Source: Paenibacillus illinoisensis NBRC 15959
Lineage (GTDB): Bacteria > Bacillota > Bacilli > Paenibacillales > Paenibacillaceae
Assembly (NCBI RefSeq): GCF_004000925.1
Contig: NZ_BIME01000010.1
Location: forward strand, 186,001 to 250,000
Reading direction: 5' to 3'
Length of the DNA stretch: 64,000 nucleotides
The first letter of the stretch is position 1, and each line of letters begins with the position of its first letter. Positions 17,604 through 26,582 of this stretch are shown here, in pieces. A model generated the notes under the pieces. The model was not told where the DNA came from. It searched no databases and was given only the letters and a program-made list of their open reading frames with translations. Position numbers and translations under genes: made by a program.

Positions 17604-17671
17604 AACAGCATACTACGGTTAATGAGGAAGCACCTCTCTTGCAATGAATTTGCAGGAGAGGTGCTTTTTTT
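17604..17671 (+). ncRNA. Short terminated transcript or attenuator leader
   Basis: Between the promoter at 17570-17597 and the next gene lies a strong terminator at 17629-17671: AGCACCTCTCTTGCA pairs perfectly with TGCAGGAGAGGTGCT and is followed by seven T residues. Transcription from the promoter would normally give an RNA of about 68 nt. It may be a small RNA or an attenuator for the HRDC-domain gene 60 bases downstream. No known riboswitch signature was seen. Confidence 0.5.
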
Positions 17672-17731
17672 GTTGCCTGGAGGCGGCTCATCTAACTGGT
17701 AATAGGCTGCAATATTAAGGAGGGGAAATCG

Positions 17732-18733
17732 ATGGAAGTCATTTTCATGAACAGATTGTCCAAATTGTCAGGTCAACATGAGGAACACGCTCAGCTGTGG
17801 ATTGGTGAGGAGGAAGGTGCCTGGCATCTCGGGTGGAGCCATTATGAGGAAGGAGATCGCGAAGACAGCATCTGGTATGAGGGGAGCTCCTGGGAAGAAC
17901 TGCTCCATATTTATCGCCACCAGTTGGCGATTCGAATGAGTGAAGGTTACCGGCCATTGATTCAGGGACTGTTTCATGAAACGGAAGATCTGAAATTACG
18001 CAGTTATGGTGGACAGCGTCTTCATTGTTATAGTGAACGCTACGGCAATGAAGAATTATATGCTGATCTATGCACTTGGCGGAGAAGAAGGGCTGCGTCT
18101 GACCGGAAGGCCCCATACTTTATTGCAACGAATCGTTTGCTGCGCATGATCAGTGCATTCGTACCACAAACCATGGATGAACTCATGCAGCTACCAGGTG
18201 TTGGGGAGAGTAAGGCAAGTGAATACGGTCAGGAGTGGATGGAGCTTACAAGCGGAGTAGAGCGTTCGACTGCTTTTCCACTTGATTGGGTACAGTCTGT
18301 CTTGTCCGAAGATGAATATGAGAGCTGGTTGTACAAGCAAAAAGAACAGAAATATAAGCAGGAGCTGGACAAATTCACCACTCGCAAGCAGTTGCTTGAG
18401 GGTATGAAGGAAGGGTATACGCTTGAAGAGATTGTGAACCGCTCCGGACTATCCCGCAGAGAGCTGATTGAACTGCTGGAGACACTCGATACGGAAGGTT
18501 ATGATACAGATAGCCTCCTAGATGCAGAGCTTGCGATAATGCCTGAGCAGGAGCAGGAGGCGGTCTGGAGTGCATACGAGGAGCTGGGAGACAGTTTCCT
18601 GAAACCTGTATTACATAGAGTATACGGCGGAGATAAGCCGGTTAGCGGCAATCTGGAGCAAGTGTACGAGAGATTGCGCATGATCCGCATTCGATTCCGA
18701 AGACATGTAGAAACAGAGCAGAACGTCGGGTAG
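17732..18733 (+). CDS. HRDC domain protein
   Basis: A 333-residue protein. Residues about 110-170 (a basic RRRRAASDRKAPYFIAT helix, then TMDELMQLPGVGESKASEYG) form an HRDC domain as in the C-terminus of RecQ and RNase D, a nucleic-acid-binding helical bundle. The C-terminal part holds a helix-turn-helix-like EEIVNRSGLSRRELIELL. No helicase or nuclease motif is present, so this is a stand-alone HRDC protein of unknown role. An alternative start is ATG 17747 (MNRLSKLSG), but GGAGGGGAAATCG favours 17732. Confidence 0.72.
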   Translation: MEVIFMNRLSKLSGQHEEHAQLWIGEEEGAWHLGWSHYEEGDREDSIWYEGSSWEELLHIYRHQLAIRMSEGYRPLIQGLFHETEDLKLRSYGGQRLHCYSERYGNEELYADLCTWRRRRAASDRKAPYFIATNRLLRMISAFVPQTMDELMQLPGVGESKASEYGQEWMELTSGVERSTAFPLDWVQSVLSEDEYESWLYKQKEQKYKQELDKFTTRKQLLEGMKEGYTLEEIVNRSGLSRRELIELLETLDTEGYDTDSLLDAELAIMPEQEQEAVWSAYEELGDSFLKPVLHRVYGGDKPVSGNLEQVYERLRMIRIRFRRHVETEQNVG

Positions 18734-18771
18734 ACACCCCATATCGTTTCGAGAGAAGTTTTTGAGTACAG

Positions 18772-18819
18772 AAAAAAAGACGAAGCCGCTTCTCCCTGGA
18801 TGGAGCGCTTCGTCTTTTT
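18772..18819. terminator. Bidirectional terminator
   Basis: AAGACGAAGC pairs with GCTTCGTCTT around an inner stem, with A and T runs outside. It lies between the convergent HRDC and CorA genes. Confidence 0.8.
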
Positions 18820-18831
18820 GAATGAATACGT

Positions 18832-19767
18832 TCAGATCCAATCTTTTTTGCGAAAAATAAAGAACATGCTCAGGCCGAGGGTCACCATCAGGCCAATGAC
18901 TACAAAATATCCATACTTCCAGTCCAGCTCAGGCATGTTGTTGAAGTTCATCCCATAGATGCCGGTAATGACCGTCAGGGGCATGAACACCGTTGTAATG
19001 GCGGTAAACACGCGCATGATTTCGTTCGCCCGGTTGGCGATACTGGATTGGTAAGCTTCTCGCAAGTTTCCCATCAGGTCTCGATAAGTCTCAAACGTCT
19101 CGGATATTTTCACAGCATTCTCATAGATGTCACTGAAATACTTCTGCAGTTGATCATCGATCAGACGCAAGTCTTTTTTATTCAGCGTGTTGATGACCTC
19201 TTTTTGAGGTCCCAGAACTTTTTTGAGCCACAGAATCTCACTGCGCAGCCCGATAATTTCATTCAAATGGGACTTTTTCGTATGCATCAAAATATCTTCT
19301 TCCAATTTCTCAATGCGTGCTTCGATCCGGTCGCCGACGGTAAAGTAGTTATCCACAATCAAATCGACCAACAGATACAGGAGACGATCCGGGGTGCTGA
19401 CTTCCTGTTCCCACAGAATAGGCTTCAAGGTCCGCAGTTCGCTGACCTTCTGCTTCGTAACACTAATGATATAGTGTCTCCCTAGAAACATGTTAACCGC
19501 ACGCAAAAAGATCTCTTCGTCATCAAATCGAATGCTGTTTACGACAATAAAATAATGGCTCTCATAAATTTCAATCTTCGGACGCTGTTCTTCATCACTC
19601 AAACAATCCTCTACAGCCAGATCATGCATCATGAACAGCGGCTGAAGTACCGCCAGATCATCAACGTCTGCATCGATCCAGTAAAATCCCTCAGCTGGTG
19701 GCGTCAGCGCCTGCTCAATATCGTCCACCGGGATAAATACACCGTTGTTTACCAACCGGATTTTCAT
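18832..19767 (-). CDS. corA: CorA family magnesium transporter
   Basis: A 311-residue CorA/2-TM-GxN channel. A large N-terminal cytosolic domain is followed by a long helix (EEDILMHTKKSHLNEIIGL...) and two C-terminal membrane helices flanking YGMNF near residue 280, the selectivity signature. The basic end RKKDWI is typical. It takes up magnesium (also cobalt/nickel) as a pentamer. ATG 19767 has GGAGTGGATG upstream. The 5' region carries a long inverted repeat. A zinc-exporting ZntB-type role is less likely but not excluded. Confidence 0.9.
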   Translation of the reverse strand: MKIRLVNNGVFIPVDDIEQALTPPAEGFYWIDADVDDLAVLQPLFMMHDLAVEDCLSDEEQRPKIEIYESHYFIVVNSIRFDDEEIFLRAVNMFLGRHYIISVTKQKVSELRTLKPILWEQEVSTPDRLLYLLVDLIVDNYFTVGDRIEARIEKLEEDILMHTKKSHLNEIIGLRSEILWLKKVLGPQKEVINTLNKKDLRLIDDQLQKYFSDIYENAVKISETFETYRDLMGNLREAYQSSIANRANEIMRVFTAITTVFMPLTVITGIYGMNFNNMPELDWKYGYFVVIGLMVTLGLSMFFIFRKKDWI

Positions 19768-20151
19768 CGTTCATCCACTCCTTCTGCACCCGCCAAACAG
19801 GCGGATTTTCATCAATATGGGCGCAAAAAGAACAGATCAGCCGGTCGGCAGCGGAACCTGGAAGTCAGGACTGCGTTCGCTCTATAATCAAACGGAAATA
19901 ACGTCCCGCTGCCGGCATGCTGATGTCAATTCTCTATGCAGTTTGTCGGAATACGGCTGACAGTCAGGCCTCGGGTCGCCATCCATTGAATATGTCACCT
20001 CTCACATAAGGGTTTGCAACACTTGTTTAGTATACCGCTGGTACATGGTGCTTTCAAGCGCAAAAATGTGTCTATTTCGCGCCCTGAAGCAGTGTATGAC
20101 AGCGATAGACGAACGGTTCCGGCCTACATGAACAGACATAAAACTACATGC
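19768..20151. other. corA-metA intergenic region
   Basis: No gene is seen. On the minus strand the corA leader holds CGGCAGCGG (19846-19854) and its perfect complement (19906-19914) enclosing 51 bases, plus a smaller CCGCC/GGCGG hairpin near 19795. No M-box consensus was found. A convincing corA promoter is not visible. The right part carries the S-box promoter that starts at 20152. Confidence 0.4.
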
Positions 20152-20180
20152 TTGACGTGAGAGGATTAATGTTTTAAAGT
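20152..20180 (+). promoter_or_regulatory. Sigma-A promoter of the metA-metI-metC operon
   Basis: TTGACG at 20152-20157, a 17-base spacer and TAAAGT at 20175-20180, about 40 bases ahead of the S-box aptamer. Confidence 0.75.
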
Positions 20181-20223
20181 AGACGGTGAAGTACACTAAA
20201 TACACAATTGAATAAGGCGAAAT

Positions 20224-20399
20224 CTTATCAAGAGTAGGTGGAGGGACTGGCCCGATGAAACCCGGCAACCGGCGGTATACCGCACGGTGCTAATTCTTGC
20301 AGCGACTAAGTGTCCATTGAGGCACTGTTGTAACTGAGAGATGAGAGAGGCGCATATCTATTTACATATGACCTTTCTCGGAATCCGAGGAAGGTCTTT
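20224..20399 (+). promoter_or_regulatory. S-box (SAM-I) riboswitch with terminator
   Basis: The aptamer begins with CTTATCAAGAG and contains GGAGGGACTGGCCCGATGAA and CCCGGCAACC, the near-invariant SAM-I core. P1 forms between CTTATC (20224-20229) and GATGAG (20340-20345). The terminator is GACCTTTCTCGG / CCGAGGAAGGTC at 20370-20396 followed by TTTGTT. SAM binding stabilises P1 and ends transcription before metA, so methionine genes are shut down when SAM is plentiful. Confidence 0.96.
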
Positions 20400-20587
20400 G
20401 TTATATGCACCGACTTCTCAGCACTGATTTTCGCTATGGAACTTGAGTTTGTCAGGTTAGAGCGTTGCGCTATTTGCAATCCTCCACCTATAGACAAGCT
20501 CATGGCAGTCTAGAACAATTTTGATGTGAAACACATCAAGCCTGTGATGGCTGCATCTATCTATGCACAAGGAGGAGTTTGTACATC

Positions 20588-21505
20588 ATGCCAATTAAAA
20601 TTCCAGACGCACTGCCTGCCAAGGAAGTCCTCGCAGGTGAGAACATCTTCGTAATGGACGAGACACATGCTTACCAGCAGGATATTCGTCCACTACGCAT
20701 TGCTATATTAAACCTGATGCCTACCAAGGAAACAACAGAAACCCAGCTGCTTCGTTTGGTGGGGAATACCCCTATACAGGTTGATATCGTTCTGGTTCAT
20801 CCCAAGTCCCACATATCGAAGAACACGTCACAGGAGTATCTGAATCTTTTCTATAAAACCTTTGATGAGATTGAACACCGCCGTTTTGACGGGATGATCA
20901 TTACAGGTGCCCCTGTTGAGCAAATGGATTTCGAAGACGTGAATTATTGGAAGGAAATTCAGGAGATCTTCGATTGGACCAAAACCAACGTCACATCGAC
21001 CATGCACATCTGTTGGGCTTCTCAGGCTGGTCTGTACCATCATTTCGGTGTACCTAAGGTAGCGCTGGAAGAGAAGTGTTTTGGCGTATTTCCACATACG
21101 ATTAACAAATCTCACGTACAGCTGCTTCGCGGATTTGATGAAGTGTTCAATGTCCCACATTCCCGTCATACCGAAGTTCGGCGCGAGGATATTGAGAAGA
21201 ACGATAACCTCGAAATTTTGGCCGAATCGGAGGAAGCAGGCATTTTCCTGGTTGCCACCAAAGACGGCAAACAAATTTTTGTGACAGGGCATGCGGAGTA
21301 TGATCCATTGTCCTTGAAATGGGAATATGACCGCGATGCATCCAAAGGATTGGATATTGCACTGCCAAGAAACTATTTTCCAAACGACGATCCATCCCGT
21401 GTTCCTCCAGCAACCTGGCGGGCACATGCAAACTTATTATTCTCTAATTGGCTCAATTACTATGTGTATCAGGAGACGCCTTACGATATTGGCCCGCAAA
21501 TCTAA
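20588..21505 (+). CDS. metA: Homoserine O-acetyltransferase (MetA fold)
   Basis: A 305-residue MetA/HTS-family enzyme that acylates homoserine in methionine synthesis. Cys142 (in MHICWAS) is the catalytic nucleophile; GHAEYD gives the catalytic His and Glu. Glu111 (in GAPVEQMDFE) is present; published work on Bacillus cereus MetA shows Glu111 selects acetyl-CoA and Gly selects succinyl-CoA, so this is predicted to be an acetyltransferase. ATG 20588 is chosen because AAGGAGGAG lies about 11 bases upstream; TTG 20579 abuts the ribosome site. First gene of the S-box operon. Confidence 0.93.
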   Translation: MPIKIPDALPAKEVLAGENIFVMDETHAYQQDIRPLRIAILNLMPTKETTETQLLRLVGNTPIQVDIVLVHPKSHISKNTSQEYLNLFYKTFDEIEHRRFDGMIITGAPVEQMDFEDVNYWKEIQEIFDWTKTNVTSTMHICWASQAGLYHHFGVPKVALEEKCFGVFPHTINKSHVQLLRGFDEVFNVPHSRHTEVRREDIEKNDNLEILAESEEAGIFLVATKDGKQIFVTGHAEYDPLSLKWEYDRDASKGLDIALPRNYFPNDDPSRVPPATWRAHANLLFSNWLNYYVYQETPYDIGPQI

Positions 21506-21529
21506 TCGAGATTACAGGAGGATACTGCA

Positions 21530-22717
21530 ATGGAAGACAATAAGTTGAAAATCGAAAGCCGCTTGGCTCAAATCGGATCCGTCAATGAGCCGGTGACTGG
21601 TGCCGTGAATTTCCCCATCTATCAATCGACGGCGTTCCGCCATCCGAAGCTCGGGCAGAGCACAGGCTTTGACTACATTCGTACAACCAATCCAACGCGT
21701 AAGGTACTGGAAGAAGCTGCAGCTGCACTCGAATCAGGTGATGCCGGTTTTGCCTGTAGCTCGGGCATGGCAGCGCTGCAAACGATCTTCGCCATGTTTG
21801 GACAGGGGGATCATCTGATTGTCTCGCTGGATCTGTATGGGGGAACGTATCGTCTTCTAGAGCGTATCCTGTCTCGTTTTGGCGTAACGGCAAGCTACGT
21901 GGACACGAATGATCTGGTGGCCATGGAAGACATTCGTCAGCCGAACACCAAAGCTGTATTTATCGAGACGCCAACCAATCCACTTATGATGATTACGGAT
22001 ATTGAAGCGGTCAGCTCCTGGGCGAAAAGCCATAACCTGTTGACGATTGTGGACAATACACTGCTGACGCCGTTCTTCCAACGTCCTATCGAGCTCGGAG
22101 CAGATATCGTTATTCATAGTGCAACCAAATACCTGGGTGGACACAACGATGTGCTTGCCGGATTGATTATCACCAAGGGCGAGGAATTGTCAGCCGAAAT
22201 GGCATTCCTGCATAACTCCATTGGTGCGGTACTATCTCCAAGTGATTCCTATCAGTTGATGAAAGGCATGAAGACACTCGCGCTGCGTATGGAGCGTCAT
22301 GAGTATAATTCACTTACGATTGCCAAGTATTTGCTGGAACATCCATCCGTGGGGGAAGTATATCACCCTGGTTTGTCAGATCACCCGGGATACGAAGTGC
22401 AGAAGAAACAATCTAGAGGAAACACAGGCATCTTCTCTTTCAAAGTCAAAGATGCCCGTTTAGTTGAACCGTTGCTGCGCCATATCAAGTTAATTGCTTT
22501 TGCCGAGAGTCTTGGCGGCGTTGAATCATTGATGACGTATCCTGCGGTGCAGACGCATGCAGATATCCCGCTCGAAATACGCGACGCCGTAGGTGTCGAT
22601 GACCGCTTGCTGCGATTCTCCGTAGGAATTGAGCATGCAGACGATCTGATTGCGGATTTGGGAAATGCCCTGGAAGCTGCGCAGCGTGAGGTTGAAGGAG
22701 GCGTACATCATGAGTGA
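21530..22717 (+). CDS. metI: Cystathionine gamma-synthase / O-acetylhomoserine thiolyase (MetI-like)
   Basis: A 395-residue PLP enzyme of the Cys/Met metabolism family. TRKVLEEAAAALESGDAGFACSSGMAA sits near residue 60, IETPTNPLMMITDI follows, and HSATKYLGGHNDVLAG carries the PLP lysine near 197. By gene order (metA-metI-metC) it condenses O-acetylhomoserine with cysteine, or sulfide, as in Bacillus MetI. It starts 24 bases after metA with ACAGGAGGAT upstream and overlaps metC by 8 bases. Confidence 0.9.
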   Translation: MEDNKLKIESRLAQIGSVNEPVTGAVNFPIYQSTAFRHPKLGQSTGFDYIRTTNPTRKVLEEAAAALESGDAGFACSSGMAALQTIFAMFGQGDHLIVSLDLYGGTYRLLERILSRFGVTASYVDTNDLVAMEDIRQPNTKAVFIETPTNPLMMITDIEAVSSWAKSHNLLTIVDNTLLTPFFQRPIELGADIVIHSATKYLGGHNDVLAGLIITKGEELSAEMAFLHNSIGAVLSPSDSYQLMKGMKTLALRMERHEYNSLTIAKYLLEHPSVGEVYHPGLSDHPGYEVQKKQSRGNTGIFSFKVKDARLVEPLLRHIKLIAFAESLGGVESLMTYPAVQTHADIPLEIRDAVGVDDRLLRFSVGIEHADDLIADLGNALEAAQREVEGGVHHE

Positions 22718-23879
22718 GCAGAACAACAAGCAATCCGAATTGAAGTTTGATACCAAGCTGCTGCATTTTGGTGACGAAGTGGATAAAACAACGGGAGCCT
22801 CCAGCGTACCTATCTACCAGGCATCCACATTCCATCATTTTGATATCTTTAATCCACCACAGCATGATTACAGCCGTTCGGGTAATCCGACACGTCAAGC
22901 GTTGGAGGATTACATCACATTGCTTGAAGGTGGAGCTCGAGGATTTGCTTACTCTTCAGGAATGGCTGCAATCTCCAGTGTGTTCCTGATGTTCTCGGCA
23001 GGCGACCACATGATCGTAACAGAAGATGTGTATGGAGGAACATACCGCCTGCTCACGTCCATTCTTAGCAGAATGCAAATTGAGACGACGTTTGTGGATA
23101 TGACCAATATTGAAGAGGTGAAGGCGGCCATCAAGCCGAATACGAAGGCAGTCTATATGGAGACACCTTCCAACCCGACCCTGCGGATCACGGATATTGC
23201 TGCTGTCACATCCTGGGCACAGGAACATGAACTGATCACCATTCTCGATAACACATTTATGACGCCATATTATCAGCGCCCGATTGAGCTCGGCGTGGAC
23301 ATTGTTGTACATAGTGCAACCAAGTTTCTTGGTGGACATAGCGACGTACTTGCCGGACTTGCCGTTGCCCGTACCGAAGAGCTGGGGAGACAACTCAAAC
23401 AGCTTCAAAATGGGCTTGGTACCGTACTCGGTGCTCAAGAATCCTGGCTTCTGATGCGCGGCATGAAAACACTTGGAGCTCGTATGGCACACAGTGAACA
23501 AAGCACGGCGAAGCTGGCTACCTGGCTTAGCGGACGCAGCGATATTACCGCAGTATACTATCCTGGATTGCTGGAGCATCCGGGTCGTGAAGCTCACGAG
23601 CGCCAATCCACGGGTTATGGAGCGGTTGTCTCATTTGACGTTGGCTCGGGTGACCGTGCCAAAGCGGTGCTTAACCGGGTGAAACTGCCAATCGTGGCAG
23701 TCAGTCTGGGTGCAGTGGAGAGTATTCTGTCCTATCCTGCGATGATGTCCCATGCAGCGATGCCTGCTGAAGTTCGCCTTGAACGTGGCATTACCGATGG
23801 GCTGCTGCGCTTCTCAGTCGGGCTCGAAGATATCGACGATCTGATTGCTGATCTGGATCAGGCACTTCAGGAATCATAA
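22710..23879 (+). CDS. metC: Cystathionine beta-lyase
   Basis: A 389-residue PLP enzyme paralogous to the preceding gene; HSATKFLGGHSDVLAG holds the Schiff-base lysine and SRSGNPTRQALEDYI the substrate region. MetC cleaves cystathionine to homocysteine, pyruvate and ammonia. ATG 22710 (MSEQNNK) has GAAGGAGG upstream inside the end of metI, giving an 8-base overlap and translational coupling. The longer frame starting at 22650 is only metI coding sequence. The assignment of MetC versus MetI rests on gene order and similarity. Confidence 0.9.
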   Translation: MSEQNNKQSELKFDTKLLHFGDEVDKTTGASSVPIYQASTFHHFDIFNPPQHDYSRSGNPTRQALEDYITLLEGGARGFAYSSGMAAISSVFLMFSAGDHMIVTEDVYGGTYRLLTSILSRMQIETTFVDMTNIEEVKAAIKPNTKAVYMETPSNPTLRITDIAAVTSWAQEHELITILDNTFMTPYYQRPIELGVDIVVHSATKFLGGHSDVLAGLAVARTEELGRQLKQLQNGLGTVLGAQESWLLMRGMKTLGARMAHSEQSTAKLATWLSGRSDITAVYYPGLLEHPGREAHERQSTGYGAVVSFDVGSGDRAKAVLNRVKLPIVAVSLGAVESILSYPAMMSHAAMPAEVRLERGITDGLLRFSVGLEDIDDLIADLDQALQES

Positions 23880-24262
23880 TCATCATTTTTTTTGGCTAGC
23901 CGAACAATCAATAAATCAGTCTAAAAAAGCTTCAATTATAATAGATTGCATATGTCAATATTTTTACTTAAATTTAGGGCACCTTTCCATAAGGTGCTTT
24001 TTTTCACATGTAACCTGTGTTACGATAGACAGAGTACAGAAATGCGATGTTGCCACCAGCACTTGCAAGCGATGCGTCTTATGCATAGATTCAATGAGCC
24101 GTTTTTTTATTAACCCAGAATGGATCGAAAGGTTCCAATCCACCTAGAATTTCTATTTCTACGCAATCGTTTGGAACCAACCAATCATGCACAAGGCTGG
24201 CATATATACAAGTCGGGACGGATCGTGAACATATTTTCTCTTCATGAGGGAGGCTTTTTACG
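23880..24262. other. metC-mqnC intergenic region
   Basis: This 383-base stretch holds the operon terminator at 23977-24004 and no convincing gene. Upstream of mqnC an inverted repeat, GGTTCCAA (24131-24138) and TTGGAACC (24171-24178), encloses 32 bases. A TTACGAT near 24020 could be a -10 box but has no clear -35. Confidence 0.5.
23977..24004 (+). terminator. Terminator of the met operon
   Basis: GCACCTT pairs with AAGGTGC around TCCAT and is followed by seven T residues. Confidence 0.85.
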
Positions 24263-25402
24263 ATGAGTACGGTAGACCGTATCTTAGATAAAGCCCTTCG
24301 GGGCGAACGATTAGACCTGGAAGACACAATTCAGCTGTTTGAATCGAATGAAGTCGACAAAATCGGGGCAGCTGCCAATGTTATTATGAAGCGTATGCAC
24401 CCGGAGCCATACAGAACATTTGTCATTGGGCGTAACGTCAACTACACCAACGTGTGTGATGTGTACTGCCGTTTTTGTGCTTTCTATCGCAGACCTGGAT
24501 CAGATGAAGGATACGTATTGCCGGATGAAGTGATTTTCCAAAAAATTCAGGAAACACAAGATGTGAACGGTACTGAGATTCTGATGCAAGGCGGAACGAA
24601 TCCCAATCTGCCTTTCAGCTATTACACGGATCTGTTAAAAGCAATCAAAGAACGTTTCCCGAACATCACCATGCACTCCTTCTCACCAGCGGAGATTATG
24701 AAAATGGTAGAAGTTTCGGATGGTCTTACGCTGGAAGAGGTCGTACGTGCCATTCACGAAGCAGGACTGGATTCCTTGCCAGGTGGAGGCGCTGAGATTC
24801 TGGATGACCGTACACGCCGCAAAATCAGCCGTCTGAAAGGTTCATGGCGCGACTGGATGGACGTTATGCAGACAGCTCACCGGATCGGGATGAACACAAC
24901 CGCAACCATGGTGATCGGTTTGGGCGAATCGATGGAAGAGCGTGCACTTCACCTGCTTCGTGTACGTGAAGCACAGGATGAGTGTATTGCGAACAAATAT
25001 GACTCAGAAGGCTTCCTGGCATTCATTCCTTGGACATTCCAGCCGGATAATACGAATCTGAAACTGGAGCGCCAAACTCCGGAAGAATACCTGAAGACGG
25101 TAGCGATCAGCCGACTTGTACTTGATAATATCAAAAACATTCAATCTTCATGGGTAACCATGGGTCCTGAAATCGGTAAGAAATCGCTTGAATTTGGCTG
25201 TAATGATTTCGGCAGCACGATGATTGAAGAGAATGTCGTATCCGCAGCGGGTGCTACATACAAAGTCAATATTGGCTCGATTCTTCAGCTTATTCGTGAG
25301 GCGGGTTATATTCCGGCACAGCGTAATACAAGATACGATATTCTGCGCATGTTTGATGAAGAAGAGAATTCCGTGCAGCAAGATTTTGTCATGCAGAACT
25401 AA
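24263..25402 (+). CDS. mqnC: Dehypoxanthine futalosine cyclase (MqnC)
   Basis: A 379-residue radical SAM enzyme. CDVYCRFCAFYRRPG at about residues 69-83 gives the CxxxCxxC cluster and aromatic residue of the family; GGTNPNLPFSYYTDLL, SLPGGGAEILDD and IGLGESMEER follow. It cyclises dehypoxanthine futalosine to cyclic-DHFL in the futalosine route to menaquinone. The ATG has GAGGGAGGCTTTTTACG upstream. The other mqn genes are not in the window, so the pathway is dispersed. Paralogue MqnE is a possible confusion, but the sequence pattern fits MqnC better. Confidence 0.9.
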   Translation: MSTVDRILDKALRGERLDLEDTIQLFESNEVDKIGAAANVIMKRMHPEPYRTFVIGRNVNYTNVCDVYCRFCAFYRRPGSDEGYVLPDEVIFQKIQETQDVNGTEILMQGGTNPNLPFSYYTDLLKAIKERFPNITMHSFSPAEIMKMVEVSDGLTLEEVVRAIHEAGLDSLPGGGAEILDDRTRRKISRLKGSWRDWMDVMQTAHRIGMNTTATMVIGLGESMEERALHLLRVREAQDECIANKYDSEGFLAFIPWTFQPDNTNLKLERQTPEEYLKTVAISRLVLDNIKNIQSSWVTMGPEIGKKSLEFGCNDFGSTMIEENVVSAAGATYKVNIGSILQLIREAGYIPAQRNTRYDILRMFDEEENSVQQDFVMQN

Positions 25403-25437
25403 TAAGAGGATTTATTTATATCTAGGTATTAGAATGA

Positions 25438-25479
25438 AGACCACGGGCTGCCCATTGAAGGGTAATCCGTGGTTTTTTT
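25438..25479 (+). terminator. Terminator of mqnC
   Basis: ACCACGG pairs with CCGTGGT around an inner CCC/GGG stem and is followed by seven T residues. Confidence 0.8.
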
Positions 25480-25616
25480 GTTGGATGCTTGCCATAAGGG
25501 GCCATTCCTAGGTCATGAAAGAGTACATATTACGCATATGGCGATATTTTATAATGATATTGAACTGTTAAAATGAAAGAAACGGAGCAACAGACATGCT
25601 GGAGAGGAGCAAGTGA

Positions 25617-26582
25617 ATGAAGAGAAGGATGCTTGGCAGGACTGGTCTCGATGTACCTGTGTTGAGTTTTGGCGCTTCTTCCCTGGGTTCGGTATTTCGC
25701 GATATTGACCGCGAGGAAGGTATTCGTACGGTACATGCAGCTCTGGATGCAGGAATGAACTATATAGATGTGTCACCCTATTATGGTCTAACCAAGGCAG
25801 AGACGGTACTGGGGGAAGCGATACGAAGCCAGCCGCGCAGTTCATATATTTTATCAACCAAGGCGGGACGATACGGAGAGAATGAGTTTGATTTTTCCCG
25901 TAAGCGCATTCAGGATAGTGTCAAGGAAAGTCTGGACCGATTGCACACCGATTATATCGATATTCTGTTCCTGCATGATATTGAGTTTGCACCAGCAGAG
26001 ATCATTATTGAAGAAGCCTATCCAGCCTTGCTGGAACTGAAAGAGCAGGGTGTAATTCGTCATGCGGGAGTCTGTGGTCTGCCCCTGCCCTTGTTCGAGA
26101 AAGTGCTGCCGCAGATTGATGCCGATGCCATCATCTCCTATTGTCATTATGCATTGAATGATACCTCATTATTGTCCTTGCTGCCTTTATTGGAAAAAGA
26201 GGGAGTTGGCCTCGTTAATGCTTCGCCTCTCTCCATGGGCTTATTAGGTACAAGAGGGACGCCTGCCTGGCATCCGGCAGATGAACGAGTCAAACAAGTC
26301 TGTCTTGAAGCTGCGCAGTTCTGTGCAGAGCAAGGTGCGAATATTGCCAAGCTGGCTGTGCAGTTTGCTACGGCAAATGAACAGATCCCAACCACACTGG
26401 TGAGCAGCGCAAGTGTAAATAACATCCGTCATAATGCCGAGTGGGTAGATGAACCACTCGATGAAGAGCTTTTGGCAGAGGTACTGCGCATTCTGGCACC
26501 CGTTCATAATATAACGTGGACTAGTGGTCGTCCCGAGTATAACGAACCACAACAGAAAGCAGCGAAGGGGGAACAGGGATGA
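25617..26582 (+). CDS. Aldo/keto reductase (aldose 1-dehydrogenase-like)
   Basis: A 321-residue AKR. The catalytic tetrad is visible: Asp in NYIDVSPYYG, Tyr in the same motif, Lys in LSTKAGRYG and His in ILFLHDIEF. The pattern DVPVLSFGASSLG plus this spacing resembles the L-galactose/L-fucose (D-threo-aldose) 1-dehydrogenase group. It overlaps a zinc alcohol dehydrogenase by 4 bases, so the two likely act in sequence on a sugar or sugar acid. ATG 25617 follows GGAGAGGAGCAAGTGA. Confidence 0.83.
   Translation: MKRRMLGRTGLDVPVLSFGASSLGSVFRDIDREEGIRTVHAALDAGMNYIDVSPYYGLTKAETVLGEAIRSQPRSSYILSTKAGRYGENEFDFSRKRIQDSVKESLDRLHTDYIDILFLHDIEFAPAEIIIEEAYPALLELKEQGVIRHAGVCGLPLPLFEKVLPQIDADAIISYCHYALNDTSLLSLLPLLEKEGVGLVNASPLSMGLLGTRGTPAWHPADERVKQVCLEAAQFCAEQGANIAKLAVQFATANEQIPTTLVSSASVNNIRHNAEWVDEPLDEELLAEVLRILAPVHNITWTSGRPEYNEPQQKAAKGEQG

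Noticed and set aside
19936..19944. 0A-box-like TTTGTCGGA in the corA leader
   Set aside because: One mismatch and no sporulation link at that position; chance is likely.
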